DNA of 64,000 nucleotides from Geothrix sp. SG200 (GTDB lineage: Bacteria; Acidobacteriota; Holophagae; Holophagales; Holophagaceae). A program made the translations under genes and the position numbers. The notes below the pieces were generated by a model. It saw only the letters and a program-made list of their open reading frames with translations. It did not search any database and was not told the DNA's origin. The DNA is taken from NCBI RefSeq assembly GCF_022808935.1, contig NZ_JAKZFR010000001.1, positions 310,001 to 374,000 on the forward strand, given 5' to 3'. Shown here in pieces: positions 52,234 to 59,634 of the stretch (positions are counted from its first letter, which is position 1; every line of letters begins with the position of its first letter).

Positions 52234-52554
52234 TCAGCCGCCGCAGGTTTCGGGCTGAGGGGAATCGGAGGCGTGGTTCACGAGGAAGGTCTGGATGTCC
52301 TTGACCTGCTCGGGCTTCACGACGGAGTCGATCTTCTCGGCGCCCTTCTTGTGCTTGCCGGCGGCGAAGTAGGCCTTCCACTGGGCCTGGGTCTTGGAGA
52401 GGGGGGTGATCTCCTTGGCGGCGCTTCCGGGGGTGTGGCAGGACTTGCAGGTCTTCTTGAAGAAGAATTTGCCCTTGGTGTCGCTGCCGCCCTGAGCGGC
52501 GAGGGGCACCGTGAGTGCCGCGAGCACGGCGAGGAGCTTCAGGGTGTTCCGCAT
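52234..52554 (-). CDS. Periplasmic monoheme cytochrome c
   Basis: This 106-residue protein has a signal peptide (1-20, ending LAAQ) and a single heme-binding site, Cys36-Lys-Ser-Cys39-His40. No methionine occurs after residue 1, so the usual Met axial ligand is missing; a histidine (such as in GKHKKG or VNHASD) or an open site must serve. The ATG at 52554 has AAAGGA upstream. It is the first gene of the operon with the porin and molybdoenzyme and is likely to be its electron partner. Confidence 0.9.
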   Translation of the reverse strand: MRNTLKLLAVLAALTVPLAAQGGSDTKGKFFFKKTCKSCHTPGSAAKEITPLSKTQAQWKAYFAAGKHKKGAEKIDSVVKPEQVKDIQTFLVNHASDSPQPETCGG

Positions 52555-52713
52555 GGAGCACGTCCTTTCTGGGGTGGGTGAGGAAGGGATGGCGCCCGGC
52601 CAGGCAGGCCGAAGGCACTGGATCCCGGGGATCCTGTGGGAGCTTGTTACGGGCGCGGATGAGAGCGCCGCTGAATAGAGGATGAATGGGTGGATAACGA
52701 GGTCAAGTTGTTC

Positions 52714-52755
52714 GTGACCATGGTCACCAATAATTAAATAACCACCAAGTAATTT
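52714..52755 (+). promoter_or_regulatory. CRP/FNR-like palindrome and -10 in the divergent promoter region
   Basis: GTGACCATGGTCAC at 52714-52727 is a perfect 14-bp palindrome with GTGA-N6-TCAC half-sites, like CRP-family sites. Its centre (52720.5) is 41.5 bases before the position expected for a transcript start if TAATTT at 52750-52755 is the -10 of the plus-strand ferredoxin gene. That is class II activator geometry. It could serve the minus-strand operon too. Confidence 0.5.
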
Positions 52756-52841
52756 GAACGAAAACCTTCGATTGGCATGGATCTGGAACCTGGCCATAGA
52801 CGCTGGAATGGACTGTTATCTTGAGGGTTGCGAGGTTCTCC

Positions 52842-53219
52842 ATGGATGCACCCCGATCCATCCCCACCCCCGAGCAGGACGCCGCGGTGACCCCGGTGAT
52901 GGGGCCCGCACTGAAGCGGCAGGTGCTGGTCTGCACCGCCAAGAGCTGCACAGCCAATGGTTCCGAGGCGGTCCTGGAGGCCTTCAAGGCCCACCTCATC
53001 GAGGAGAAGCTGCTGTTCTACAAGGGGAACCGTGAAGGTGAGGTGCAGTGCATCCACTGCGGCTCTGTGGGCTTTTGCGCCATCGGTCCGGCGGTGCTGG
53101 TCTACCCCGACGGCATCTGGTACGCCCACGTCACGCCCGAGGACGTGCCCGAGATCATCGAGAGCCACCTCAAGGGCGGCGTGCCCGTGGAGCGTCTGGT
53201 GCGCAAGCGCCTGGGCTGA
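52842..53219 (+). CDS. Thioredoxin-like [2Fe-2S] ferredoxin
   Basis: This 125-residue protein resembles the thioredoxin-fold [2Fe-2S] ferredoxins related to NuoE. It carries VCTAKSC (Cys31, Cys36) and CIHCGSVGFCAIGPAVLVYPDGIWYAHVTPEDVPEIIESHL (Cys70, Cys73, Cys79), matching the family's C-terminal cluster region. The ATG at 52842 has GAGG upstream. It diverges from the molybdoenzyme operon, sharing a CRP-like palindrome in the promoter region, so it probably takes part in the same respiratory system. Confidence 0.85.
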   Translation: MDAPRSIPTPEQDAAVTPVMGPALKRQVLVCTAKSCTANGSEAVLEAFKAHLIEEKLLFYKGNREGEVQCIHCGSVGFCAIGPAVLVYPDGIWYAHVTPEDVPEIIESHLKGGVPVERLVRKRLG

Positions 53220-53246
53220 GCTTTCCTCGGTCACCAGCCACCAGCC

Positions 53247-53834
53247 TTAGCCCTGGTCCTGGCCCTCATCCTCGAAGGCGCGCCGCTCTTCCGGCGTATC
53301 CACGTCCAGCCACTCGGGGCCCTCGGCGGGCAGGACCAAGTGCGGCAGGGACTCCGCCAGGGCCATGAGCGAGCGGGAGGTCGCGGCGGCGAGGGCCGGG
53401 CGAAGCGCGGTGGCGATCCAGCCGCCCAGGGGCTGGAGGTGGCCCCGGTGGCGCGCCATCACCCAGTGGAGGGCCTGGGGATCGGCGGCCTCGGCGCGGT
53501 GGGCCCAGTCCTCCAGGCGCTCCGGCGTCCAGCGCACCTGGTCGCAGGCCAGCACCCACCAGCGGCGGGCAGCGGGCGCCTCGAGGGCCGCCCAGGTCTG
53601 CAGCGCCCGGGCAGGTCCCTCCCGGGGATCGTCGATCACCGGCAACCCGGGACGGTCCGGCAGGGGCTCTCCCAGCACCTGGACGGGCGCCCCCGGGAAC
53701 ACGGCCTCGAAGACCTGGACGAGGCGCGCCCCCCAGGAGCCGCCGGCCGGGTGCGCCAGGGTGTGCTTGGCCTCGCCCATCCTGCGTCCCTGGCCGCCGC
53801 TCAGAAGCAGCAGGCCGGCGCGCGGGGAGCTCAT
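53247..53834 (-). CDS. mobA: MobA-like molybdenum cofactor guanylyltransferase
   Basis: This 195-residue nucleotidyltransferase has the MobA N-terminal loop LLLLSGGQGRRMGEAKHTLAHP, though the usual AGGxSxRMGxDK is slightly changed. VIDDPREGPARALQTWAAL, VLACDQVRW and a C-terminal WLDVDTPEE also match the family. It would attach GMP to molybdopterin for DMSO-reductase-family enzymes such as the one at 48188. The ATG at 53834 overlaps the moaA stop by ATGA. Confidence 0.85.
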   Translation of the reverse strand: MSSPRAGLLLLSGGQGRRMGEAKHTLAHPAGGSWGARLVQVFEAVFPGAPVQVLGEPLPDRPGLPVIDDPREGPARALQTWAALEAPAARRWWVLACDQVRWTPERLEDWAHRAEAADPQALHWVMARHRGHLQPLGGWIATALRPALAAATSRSLMALAESLPHLVLPAEGPEWLDVDTPEERRAFEDEGQDQG

Positions 53835-54859
53835 CCACCCACCTGCCACATGCCACTCGAGAGGACCGGGGCCTCCCCGCGGCGCATGGGGTGGCAATCC
53901 AGCTTCTCGGTGAGGGCCTGGCGGACGAGGCGTGCGAGATCCTCGTGCGAGGCGTGGTTCCGCAGGGGCTCCAGGAGATCCACCGGCTTGTTCCCGAAGA
54001 GGCAGGCCTTCAGTTCGCCGCGGCTGGTGAGCCGAACGCGGTTGCAGCGGTCGCAGAAGTCCGCGCTGAGGGTCGAGATGACGCCGACCTTGCCTTCACT
54101 CCCCGCCAGCTTGAAGATCCGCGCAGGACCTTCCTCCAGGCCCACCACCGGCTCTTCCTCCAGGGAGATCCCGAGGCCTTCCTGGGCGATGCGCAAGATC
54201 TCGCCGGCGGGCATGAACTGGTCGCGCCCCCAGCCATTGCCCTGGTAGGGCATGAACTCGATGAAGCGCACCTGGATGCCCTCCGTCTGGGCCAGCCGGG
54301 CTAGGGGGACGATCTGGTCTTCGTTCCAGCCCTTCAGGACCACCGCGTTCAGCTTGGTCTTGAGGCCGGCGGACCGGGCCGCCTCGATCCCCGCCAGCAC
54401 GCGGGACAGGCCATCCTTGCGGGTGAGGCGCTCGAAGGAGCCGCGCTCCGCGGCGTCCAGGCTCACGTTCACCCCGCAAAGACCGGCGTCCCGCAGGCCC
54501 CTGGCCCGGCGGGCCAGGTGGATGCCGTTGGTGGTGAGGTGCACCCGGCCCTCCACCTCGGGGCTGATGCCCGCGACGATGGTCTCCAGATCCCGGCGCA
54601 TCAGGGGCTCGCCGCCCGTGAGGCGCACCTTCCGGATGCCCAGGCTGGTGAAGACCTGGGCGATCTGCACCAGCTCGTTCCGGCTCATGGCCGGGGGTTC
54701 GGCGCGCTCCTGGGCTCCGGTTCTCGGCTTGCAGTAGACGCAGGCCAGGTTGCACTGCTCAGTCACCGAGATCCGAAGGTAGGTGATGGCCCTGCCGAGG
54801 CCGTCCTTGAGGCCGTCCTTCAGCCTGAGCATCCGGGGGGGCTGGCTGTTCATCGGCAT
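53831..54859 (-). CDS. moaA: GTP 3',8-cyclase (molybdenum cofactor biosynthesis MoaA)
   Basis: This 342-residue radical SAM enzyme does the first step of molybdopterin synthesis. The N-terminal cluster is in ISVTEQCNLACVYCK (Cys-x3-Cys-x2-Cys). The second, GTP-binding cluster is in CDRCNRVRLTSRGELKACLF. RLTGGEPLMRRDLE and NVSLDA are also typical. The start could be the ATG at 54859 or the one at 54853; neither has a clear ribosome-binding site. It is coupled to mobA. Confidence 0.95.
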   Translation of the reverse strand: MPMNSQPPRMLRLKDGLKDGLGRAITYLRISVTEQCNLACVYCKPRTGAQERAEPPAMSRNELVQIAQVFTSLGIRKVRLTGGEPLMRRDLETIVAGISPEVEGRVHLTTNGIHLARRARGLRDAGLCGVNVSLDAAERGSFERLTRKDGLSRVLAGIEAARSAGLKTKLNAVVLKGWNEDQIVPLARLAQTEGIQVRFIEFMPYQGNGWGRDQFMPAGEILRIAQEGLGISLEEEPVVGLEEGPARIFKLAGSEGKVGVISTLSADFCDRCNRVRLTSRGELKACLFGNKPVDLLEPLRNHASHEDLARLVRQALTEKLDCHPMRRGEAPVLSSGMWQVGG

Positions 54860-54951
54860 GGGGAAAGAGGGGGGCACAAAGTCTCCGGGTCCACCCAGGA
54901 TGCTCGGAACGGCCCGGACGTGCCTGGGGTTTATGCCCTCGGTCACAGGGA

Positions 54952-57900
54952 TCAGGCTTCCTGCAGCGGGAGCTCCACCATGAAGCGGGCGCCCCGGCCG
55001 GGTTCGCTGTCGATCTTCATCTCCCCCTGGTGCGCGTCGATGAGGCTGCGGCAGATGAAGAGGCCGAGCCCCCATCCATGGGCGGCATCGCCGGCCTGGG
55101 TCTGCCGGAAGGGCATGAGCAGCTCCTCGACCTTCGAGACATCCAGCCCGCGCCCGGTGTCCCAGACCTCGAGGCGCCAGATCCGGGCCTCCCAGTCCAC
55201 CGAGGACCTGACGCCCACCTCGCCTCCGGACGGCGTGAACTTGAGGGCGTTCTCGAAGAGGTTCAGGAGGATCTGGTGGAGGGTGGCCGTATCAGCGAGG
55301 ATGTGCGCCCGCCCTGCGTCCGGGGAGACCTCGAGGTGGAAGGCGAGGCCCCTGGCCTCGGCCTTCAGCCGAAGCACGTCCTCGAAACCCTCGGTGACCT
55401 CGGCGGGGACGGTGGGCACCAGCTTGAGGCTCTGCAGCAGCGCCTCCGAGCGGCTCTGATCCAGGAGGTTCCGCAGGAGCGTCTCGATGCGGTTCGCCTC
55501 CCGCTCCATCACGTCGAGCAGGTTCAGGTTGGCGCGGGGAATCAGCTCGCGCAGGCGGTCCAGGGTGAGGAGGATGGTGGTGAGGGGCGAGCGGAGGTCG
55601 TGCGTGACCATGTCCAGCAGCTTCAGCCGGCTTTCGAGGCTGCGCTTGATCTGCTGGTGGGCGTGCTCCAGGGCGCGGTTCTGCCGGTCCAGCATGAGAG
55701 TCCGGTTCTCGATGGTCTCTTCGAGCTCGCGGGAACGCATGGCGAGGCTGTGGCCGCGCCACCAGAGCACCCAGGCGAGCAGGCCGATCAGGGCCAGGGC
55801 GATCAGCCCGCGCATCAGCCAGCGCTCGTACCAGGCGGGACGGACTTCGATGGAGACGGGTGCCGCCTCGGCCCAGGTCACGCCATCGCTGGAGGCGCGC
55901 AGGTAGAACTCGTAGTGGCCCGCCCGGAGGTTCCGGTACTGGAGCGTGAGGCCCTGGTTCACGGGCTGCCATCCGTCGTCCACGCCCTGGAGGCAGGCCT
56001 GGTAGTGGAGCTGGGAGGGCACCAGCGGGTCGCCGGTGTCGAAGCTGAGGTCCAGGTAGTCCGGGCGCGGCGGAACGGTCGCCTTGTCGGGAAGCGCCTG
56101 GGAACCTCCGGGCCACCGCACATCGAGAAGGGTGGGCGGCCGCAGGGGCGTGTTGTGGAACGACAGGGCGTCCTGCAGGATGCAGACGCCCCCGATCATG
56201 CCGATCCACAGGCGGCCCTTGGAATCCAGCAGGAAGCCGTCGTGGTTGGTCTCCTCGGAGATCAGGCCCTGGCTGCGGCTCAGGTGGTGGAGGTTCCGGC
56301 CCTCCAGCAGCGTTACGCCCTTGTTGTGGCCGAAGGCCATGTGACCGCGCCCCACGTCGGCGATGAAATTGATCCCTTCGTCCGGCAGGCCTTCGTTGAG
56401 CCCGAAGGTCGTCCACTGGTCGTCCCGCCACAGGTGGAGGCCTTTCATGGTTCCGATCCAGAGCCGCCCCCGGGAATCGACGGCCATGGCCGTCACGGTG
56501 GAACTGGCGAAGGGCGCGTACGGGAAGGCCCGCTGGAGCTTCCCGCCGACCAGTTCCCACAGCCCGTAGCCCGTGGCCAGAAGGAGGCGGCCCTGGTAGC
56601 GCAGGATGTTCGAGACGGTCTCGTTGCCGGCCTCGGGGGGCAGGCGGTGGTGGGACAGCAGGCGCCCTTGGCCATCCAGCTCGAACAGGCCCTGATCGGT
56701 GCCCGCCAGGATGCCGGTGCCGCTCCGCACCAGGGTCAGCACCGCCGCCTTGGACATCTGCGCCGGGCCGGCGGGCGACACCTGGCCGTTCTTCCAGCGG
56801 GCGAGGCCGCGATCCGTTCCCACCCAGGCGCCGCCCGAGCCATCGGCGAGCATGCCCCAGGTCTCGGTGGCGGGCAGGCCGTCGCGCTGGGTCCAGTGGG
56901 CGGTGATGTTGCGGCCGTCCTCGACCAGGTAGACGCCAGTGCTGGCGGCGAGGAGGTACCTCTGGGGATCGAGCTCGAGGATGCCCGAGACCGCGGCCAG
57001 ATCCTTGCCCAGGATCACGCCGGAACTGTCGATGGTCAGCAGCTCCGGCAGCGCCTGGGCCGCCAGCCCGTCGCCATCGGAACCGACCCAGAGCACGCCC
57101 CGGTGATCGCGCATGGCGACGAAGATCCGGTCCCGGGGAAGGCCGCTGTCGGAGGTGAGGATGCGGCTGCGCCCATCGGGTTCCCGCACCAGCACGCCAT
57201 CGCCGCCCAGGGAGATCTGGAATCCCTCGCCCTGGGCATTGAACCGGAGGCTGACCATCCGCGGAACGCGGGGAAGACCGGACAGCGGCTCGTTCACCCA
57301 CCGGCCACGGTCCATGCGGAGCAGCGCGCCGTCGAGCAGCACCCAGGCCTGTCCGCGAGCATCCACCTGGAGGTCTCGAACCCGACCGCCCGGATGCTTG
57401 GGGGACAGGGAATACATGCGGAGGCCCTGCGGATCCCAGCGGGCCACGGCGCCATCCTTGCCAAGGATCCAGATGCCCTTGGCGCGGTCCCGGACCAGGC
57501 GCCGGATCGGGCCGCCGGGCCAGGGTGCGGGCAGCCGGATCGGAAGGAACTTCCCCTCCTCCAGCCGGAACAGCCCCTGGCGATTGCCCACGAGGACGCG
57601 ATCCTGGTCATCCAGGCCGAGGGCCAGGCCCTCGAAGACCCCTTCTCCTTCGGCGAGGCCGTAGTTCAGGACCGTGTCGCCGCGGATCTCGGAGACCCCT
57701 TCCTGGCTGCCCACCCAGATGCTTCCGGAGGGGGATTCCATGAGGGCGTAGACGAAGAGGGCCTTGAGTCCCTGCGGGGCCGCGAAAGTCCGGAAGCCGG
57801 AGGCGCCCAGCCGGGCGACGCCGCCGGTGTTGGTGCCCACCCACAGGAACCCGTGCTGGTCCTCGATCAGCGCCGTCACCTGGCTCTGCGGAAGGCCATC

Positions 57901-58008
57901 CCGCAGCCCGAAACGCCGGAACGCGGGCTGCTGTCCCGCCAGGGGCAGGATGGCTCCGACCAGTCCCAGCCAGAGCCAGGCGAAGAATACGAGGGATGTT
58001 GAGCGCAT
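54952..58008 (-). CDS. Reg-prop (two-component propeller) sensor histidine kinase
   Basis: This 1018-residue hybrid-type sensor starts with a signal or anchor (RSTSLVFFAWLWLGLVGAIL). Two periplasmic seven-bladed propellers follow, built from repeats such as GFLWVGTNTGGVARL, GSIWVGSQEGVSEI, GVLWVGSDGDGLA and GRLWIGTMKGLHLW. Then come a Y_Y_Y domain (YEFYLRASSDGVTWAEA), one membrane span (about 765-785), a HisKA domain with His803 (MVTHDLRSPLTTIL), and an ATPase domain (NLFENALKFTP, GWGLGLFICRSLIDAHQGEM). No receiver or DNA-binding domain is present. The ATG at 58008 is preferred because the in-frame ATG at 58068 would overlap tatD's region. It is divergent from tatD. Confidence 0.92.
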   Translation of the reverse strand: MRSTSLVFFAWLWLGLVGAILPLAGQQPAFRRFGLRDGLPQSQVTALIEDQHGFLWVGTNTGGVARLGASGFRTFAAPQGLKALFVYALMESPSGSIWVGSQEGVSEIRGDTVLNYGLAEGEGVFEGLALGLDDQDRVLVGNRQGLFRLEEGKFLPIRLPAPWPGGPIRRLVRDRAKGIWILGKDGAVARWDPQGLRMYSLSPKHPGGRVRDLQVDARGQAWVLLDGALLRMDRGRWVNEPLSGLPRVPRMVSLRFNAQGEGFQISLGGDGVLVREPDGRSRILTSDSGLPRDRIFVAMRDHRGVLWVGSDGDGLAAQALPELLTIDSSGVILGKDLAAVSGILELDPQRYLLAASTGVYLVEDGRNITAHWTQRDGLPATETWGMLADGSGGAWVGTDRGLARWKNGQVSPAGPAQMSKAAVLTLVRSGTGILAGTDQGLFELDGQGRLLSHHRLPPEAGNETVSNILRYQGRLLLATGYGLWELVGGKLQRAFPYAPFASSTVTAMAVDSRGRLWIGTMKGLHLWRDDQWTTFGLNEGLPDEGINFIADVGRGHMAFGHNKGVTLLEGRNLHHLSRSQGLISEETNHDGFLLDSKGRLWIGMIGGVCILQDALSFHNTPLRPPTLLDVRWPGGSQALPDKATVPPRPDYLDLSFDTGDPLVPSQLHYQACLQGVDDGWQPVNQGLTLQYRNLRAGHYEFYLRASSDGVTWAEAAPVSIEVRPAWYERWLMRGLIALALIGLLAWVLWWRGHSLAMRSRELEETIENRTLMLDRQNRALEHAHQQIKRSLESRLKLLDMVTHDLRSPLTTILLTLDRLRELIPRANLNLLDVMEREANRIETLLRNLLDQSRSEALLQSLKLVPTVPAEVTEGFEDVLRLKAEARGLAFHLEVSPDAGRAHILADTATLHQILLNLFENALKFTPSGGEVGVRSSVDWEARIWRLEVWDTGRGLDVSKVEELLMPFRQTQAGDAAHGWGLGLFICRSLIDAHQGEMKIDSEPGRGARFMVELPLQEA

Positions 58009-58082
58009 GAAACCGAGGTCAATGGAATCATCGGCGCGGAAGCGCGCAACGTGATTCTTGGATGGCATGGGACTATGAAAGC

Positions 58083-58862
58083 ATGCTTGTGGACGCCCAC
58101 TGCCATCTCACGGGAACCTACCTGGCTGAGGGCCAGGTGGAGGCCACGCTGGCACGAGCACGCGCAGAAGGGGTGACTGGCTTCATCGCCGTTGGCACCG
58201 ATTTGGAGGATTCCCGCGCGGTGCTTGACCTTGCGCGGCGCATTCCAGGCGTCCAGGCCAGCCTGGGCGTGCATCCCCACGAGGCCAAGACGTGGTCTCA
58301 GGATACGGAACCCGCCCTGAAGGCCCTGGCGGCTGACCCCGCCGTGCGCTTCGTGGGCGAGACAGGTCTGGACTGGCATTACGATCTGAGTCCGAGGGAC
58401 GAGCAGGAGGCGGTGTTCCGCGCCCAGATCCGCCTGGCGAAGGCGCTTCGGAAACCCCTCATGATCCACACCCGCTCCGCCCCCGAAGCCACGCTGAGGA
58501 TCCTGGAAGAGGAGGGCGCCGACGCCGTCCGGGGCATCATCCACTGCTTCAGCGAGGACCGGCCCTTCGCCGCGAAGGCCCTGGACCTGGGCTTCTACCT
58601 GAGCTTTTCAGGCATCGCCACGTTCAAGAAGGCCGAGGCGGTGCGGGACGTGGCGGCCTGGGCCCCCGCGGATCGCATCCTGGTGGAGACGGACGCGCCC
58701 TTCCTGGCGCCGGTCCCCTACCGGGGCAAGCCGAACGAACCGGGCTTCGTGCGGTACACCGCCGAGGCCGTGGCCGGCCTGCGGGGGATCTCCTCCCTGA
58801 AGCTGGCTGAACTGACCACCCGAAACCTGGAGGCCCTGTGCGGCTGGGCGCCCTCTTCCTGA
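58083..58862 (+). CDS. tatD: TatD family metal-dependent deoxyribonuclease
   Basis: This 259-residue TIM-barrel hydrolase has the TatD metal ligands in order: DAHCH (His6, His8), VGETGLDWHYD (Glu), LMIHTR (His), IIHCFSE (His), and VETDAPFLAP (Asp), then YRGKPNEP. It acts as a 3'-5' exonuclease in DNA repair. The ATG at 58083 is preferred over a TTG or ATG at 58062. The C-terminus overlaps the next gene by 25 bases. Confidence 0.93.
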   Translation: MLVDAHCHLTGTYLAEGQVEATLARARAEGVTGFIAVGTDLEDSRAVLDLARRIPGVQASLGVHPHEAKTWSQDTEPALKALAADPAVRFVGETGLDWHYDLSPRDEQEAVFRAQIRLAKALRKPLMIHTRSAPEATLRILEEEGADAVRGIIHCFSEDRPFAAKALDLGFYLSFSGIATFKKAEAVRDVAAWAPADRILVETDAPFLAPVPYRGKPNEPGFVRYTAEAVAGLRGISSLKLAELTTRNLEALCGWAPSS

Positions 58863-59533
58863 CCGGGGCGGCGCTGGCCGCCGCCACCCCCCAGCTTCCC
58901 CCCGCTGCCGCCCAGGGAGCGCAGGGCCGCCCGCGCCTGCCCTGGGAGCAGGCCTCCCCCCTCGCCTGGCAGGCGGAACGCTGGGCGCCGCCGGCGGACG
59001 TGCCGGGCGTTCCTGCGGCTTCGCAGGGGCCCATGACCGTGCACCTGAGCGGAGATGGCACCCTGCGGGTCAGCGACGCCCGGGGCCTGATCCTTCTGCA
59101 GGCGGGGCTGCCGGGGCGGCCCCTGCGGGCCTGGCGTGACGGCGGCGTGCCGCTCGCCTCGGCCTGGGGCGTCTGGAGTTTCCCCACGGATTCGCCGCTC
59201 ACACAGGGGCTGGGCGGGCTCCGCTGGGCCGCCGATGATTTCCGCCCCTTCCTGCGGGGCCTGCTCTGGGTGCTGGAGGATGGCGAAGGCTTCCTGACCG
59301 TGGTGCATCCCGCCACGGCCCGGGTGGTCCATCTGCCCCTGCCGCCGGGCCGCGACCTGCGGATCCGCTTCCTCCCGGATCGCCTCGAAGTGGCCGCTGG
59401 AGATGTGGAAAAGGGCGCACCCCGCCAGTGGTCCATCCCCTGGATGGGCCTGCTGCCGAGGCTGGCCGCCCTGGGCCCCCATGCCGAAGCCCCCAAGCTG
59501 GGCACGGCCCTCGCCCCTTTCCCCAAGGACTGA
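58838..59533 (+). CDS. Exported protein of unknown function
   Basis: I do not recognise this 231-residue protein. Residues 1-17 look like a signal peptide (LGALFLTGAALAAATP), and a Pro/Ala-rich stretch follows. The rest reads as beta-rich segments, with MTVHLSGDGTLRVSDARGLILLQ and GLLWVLEDGEGFLTVVHPATARVVHLPLPPG. The start is GTG at 58838, with GGAGG five bases upstream, inside tatD. The coupled overlap suggests cotranslation with tatD but no shared function is evident. Confidence 0.7.
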   Translation: MRLGALFLTGAALAAATPQLPPAAAQGAQGRPRLPWEQASPLAWQAERWAPPADVPGVPAASQGPMTVHLSGDGTLRVSDARGLILLQAGLPGRPLRAWRDGGVPLASAWGVWSFPTDSPLTQGLGGLRWAADDFRPFLRGLLWVLEDGEGFLTVVHPATARVVHLPLPPGRDLRIRFLPDRLEVAAGDVEKGAPRQWSIPWMGLLPRLAALGPHAEAPKLGTALAPFPKD

Positions 59534-59634
59534 AAGAATGGAAGGGCCTAGGGTTTCCAAACTGGCACGACCCTGGCTCAGTAGCCCCCGGAACCGACCC
59601 TATGGGCGTCGGCATCCAATCCAGCGGAGGTCCC

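Noticed and set aside
54860-54951. Molybdenum-cofactor riboswitch upstream of moaA
   Set aside because: The leader is short, and the conserved Moco-riboswitch core could not be matched; only generic GC stems are seen.
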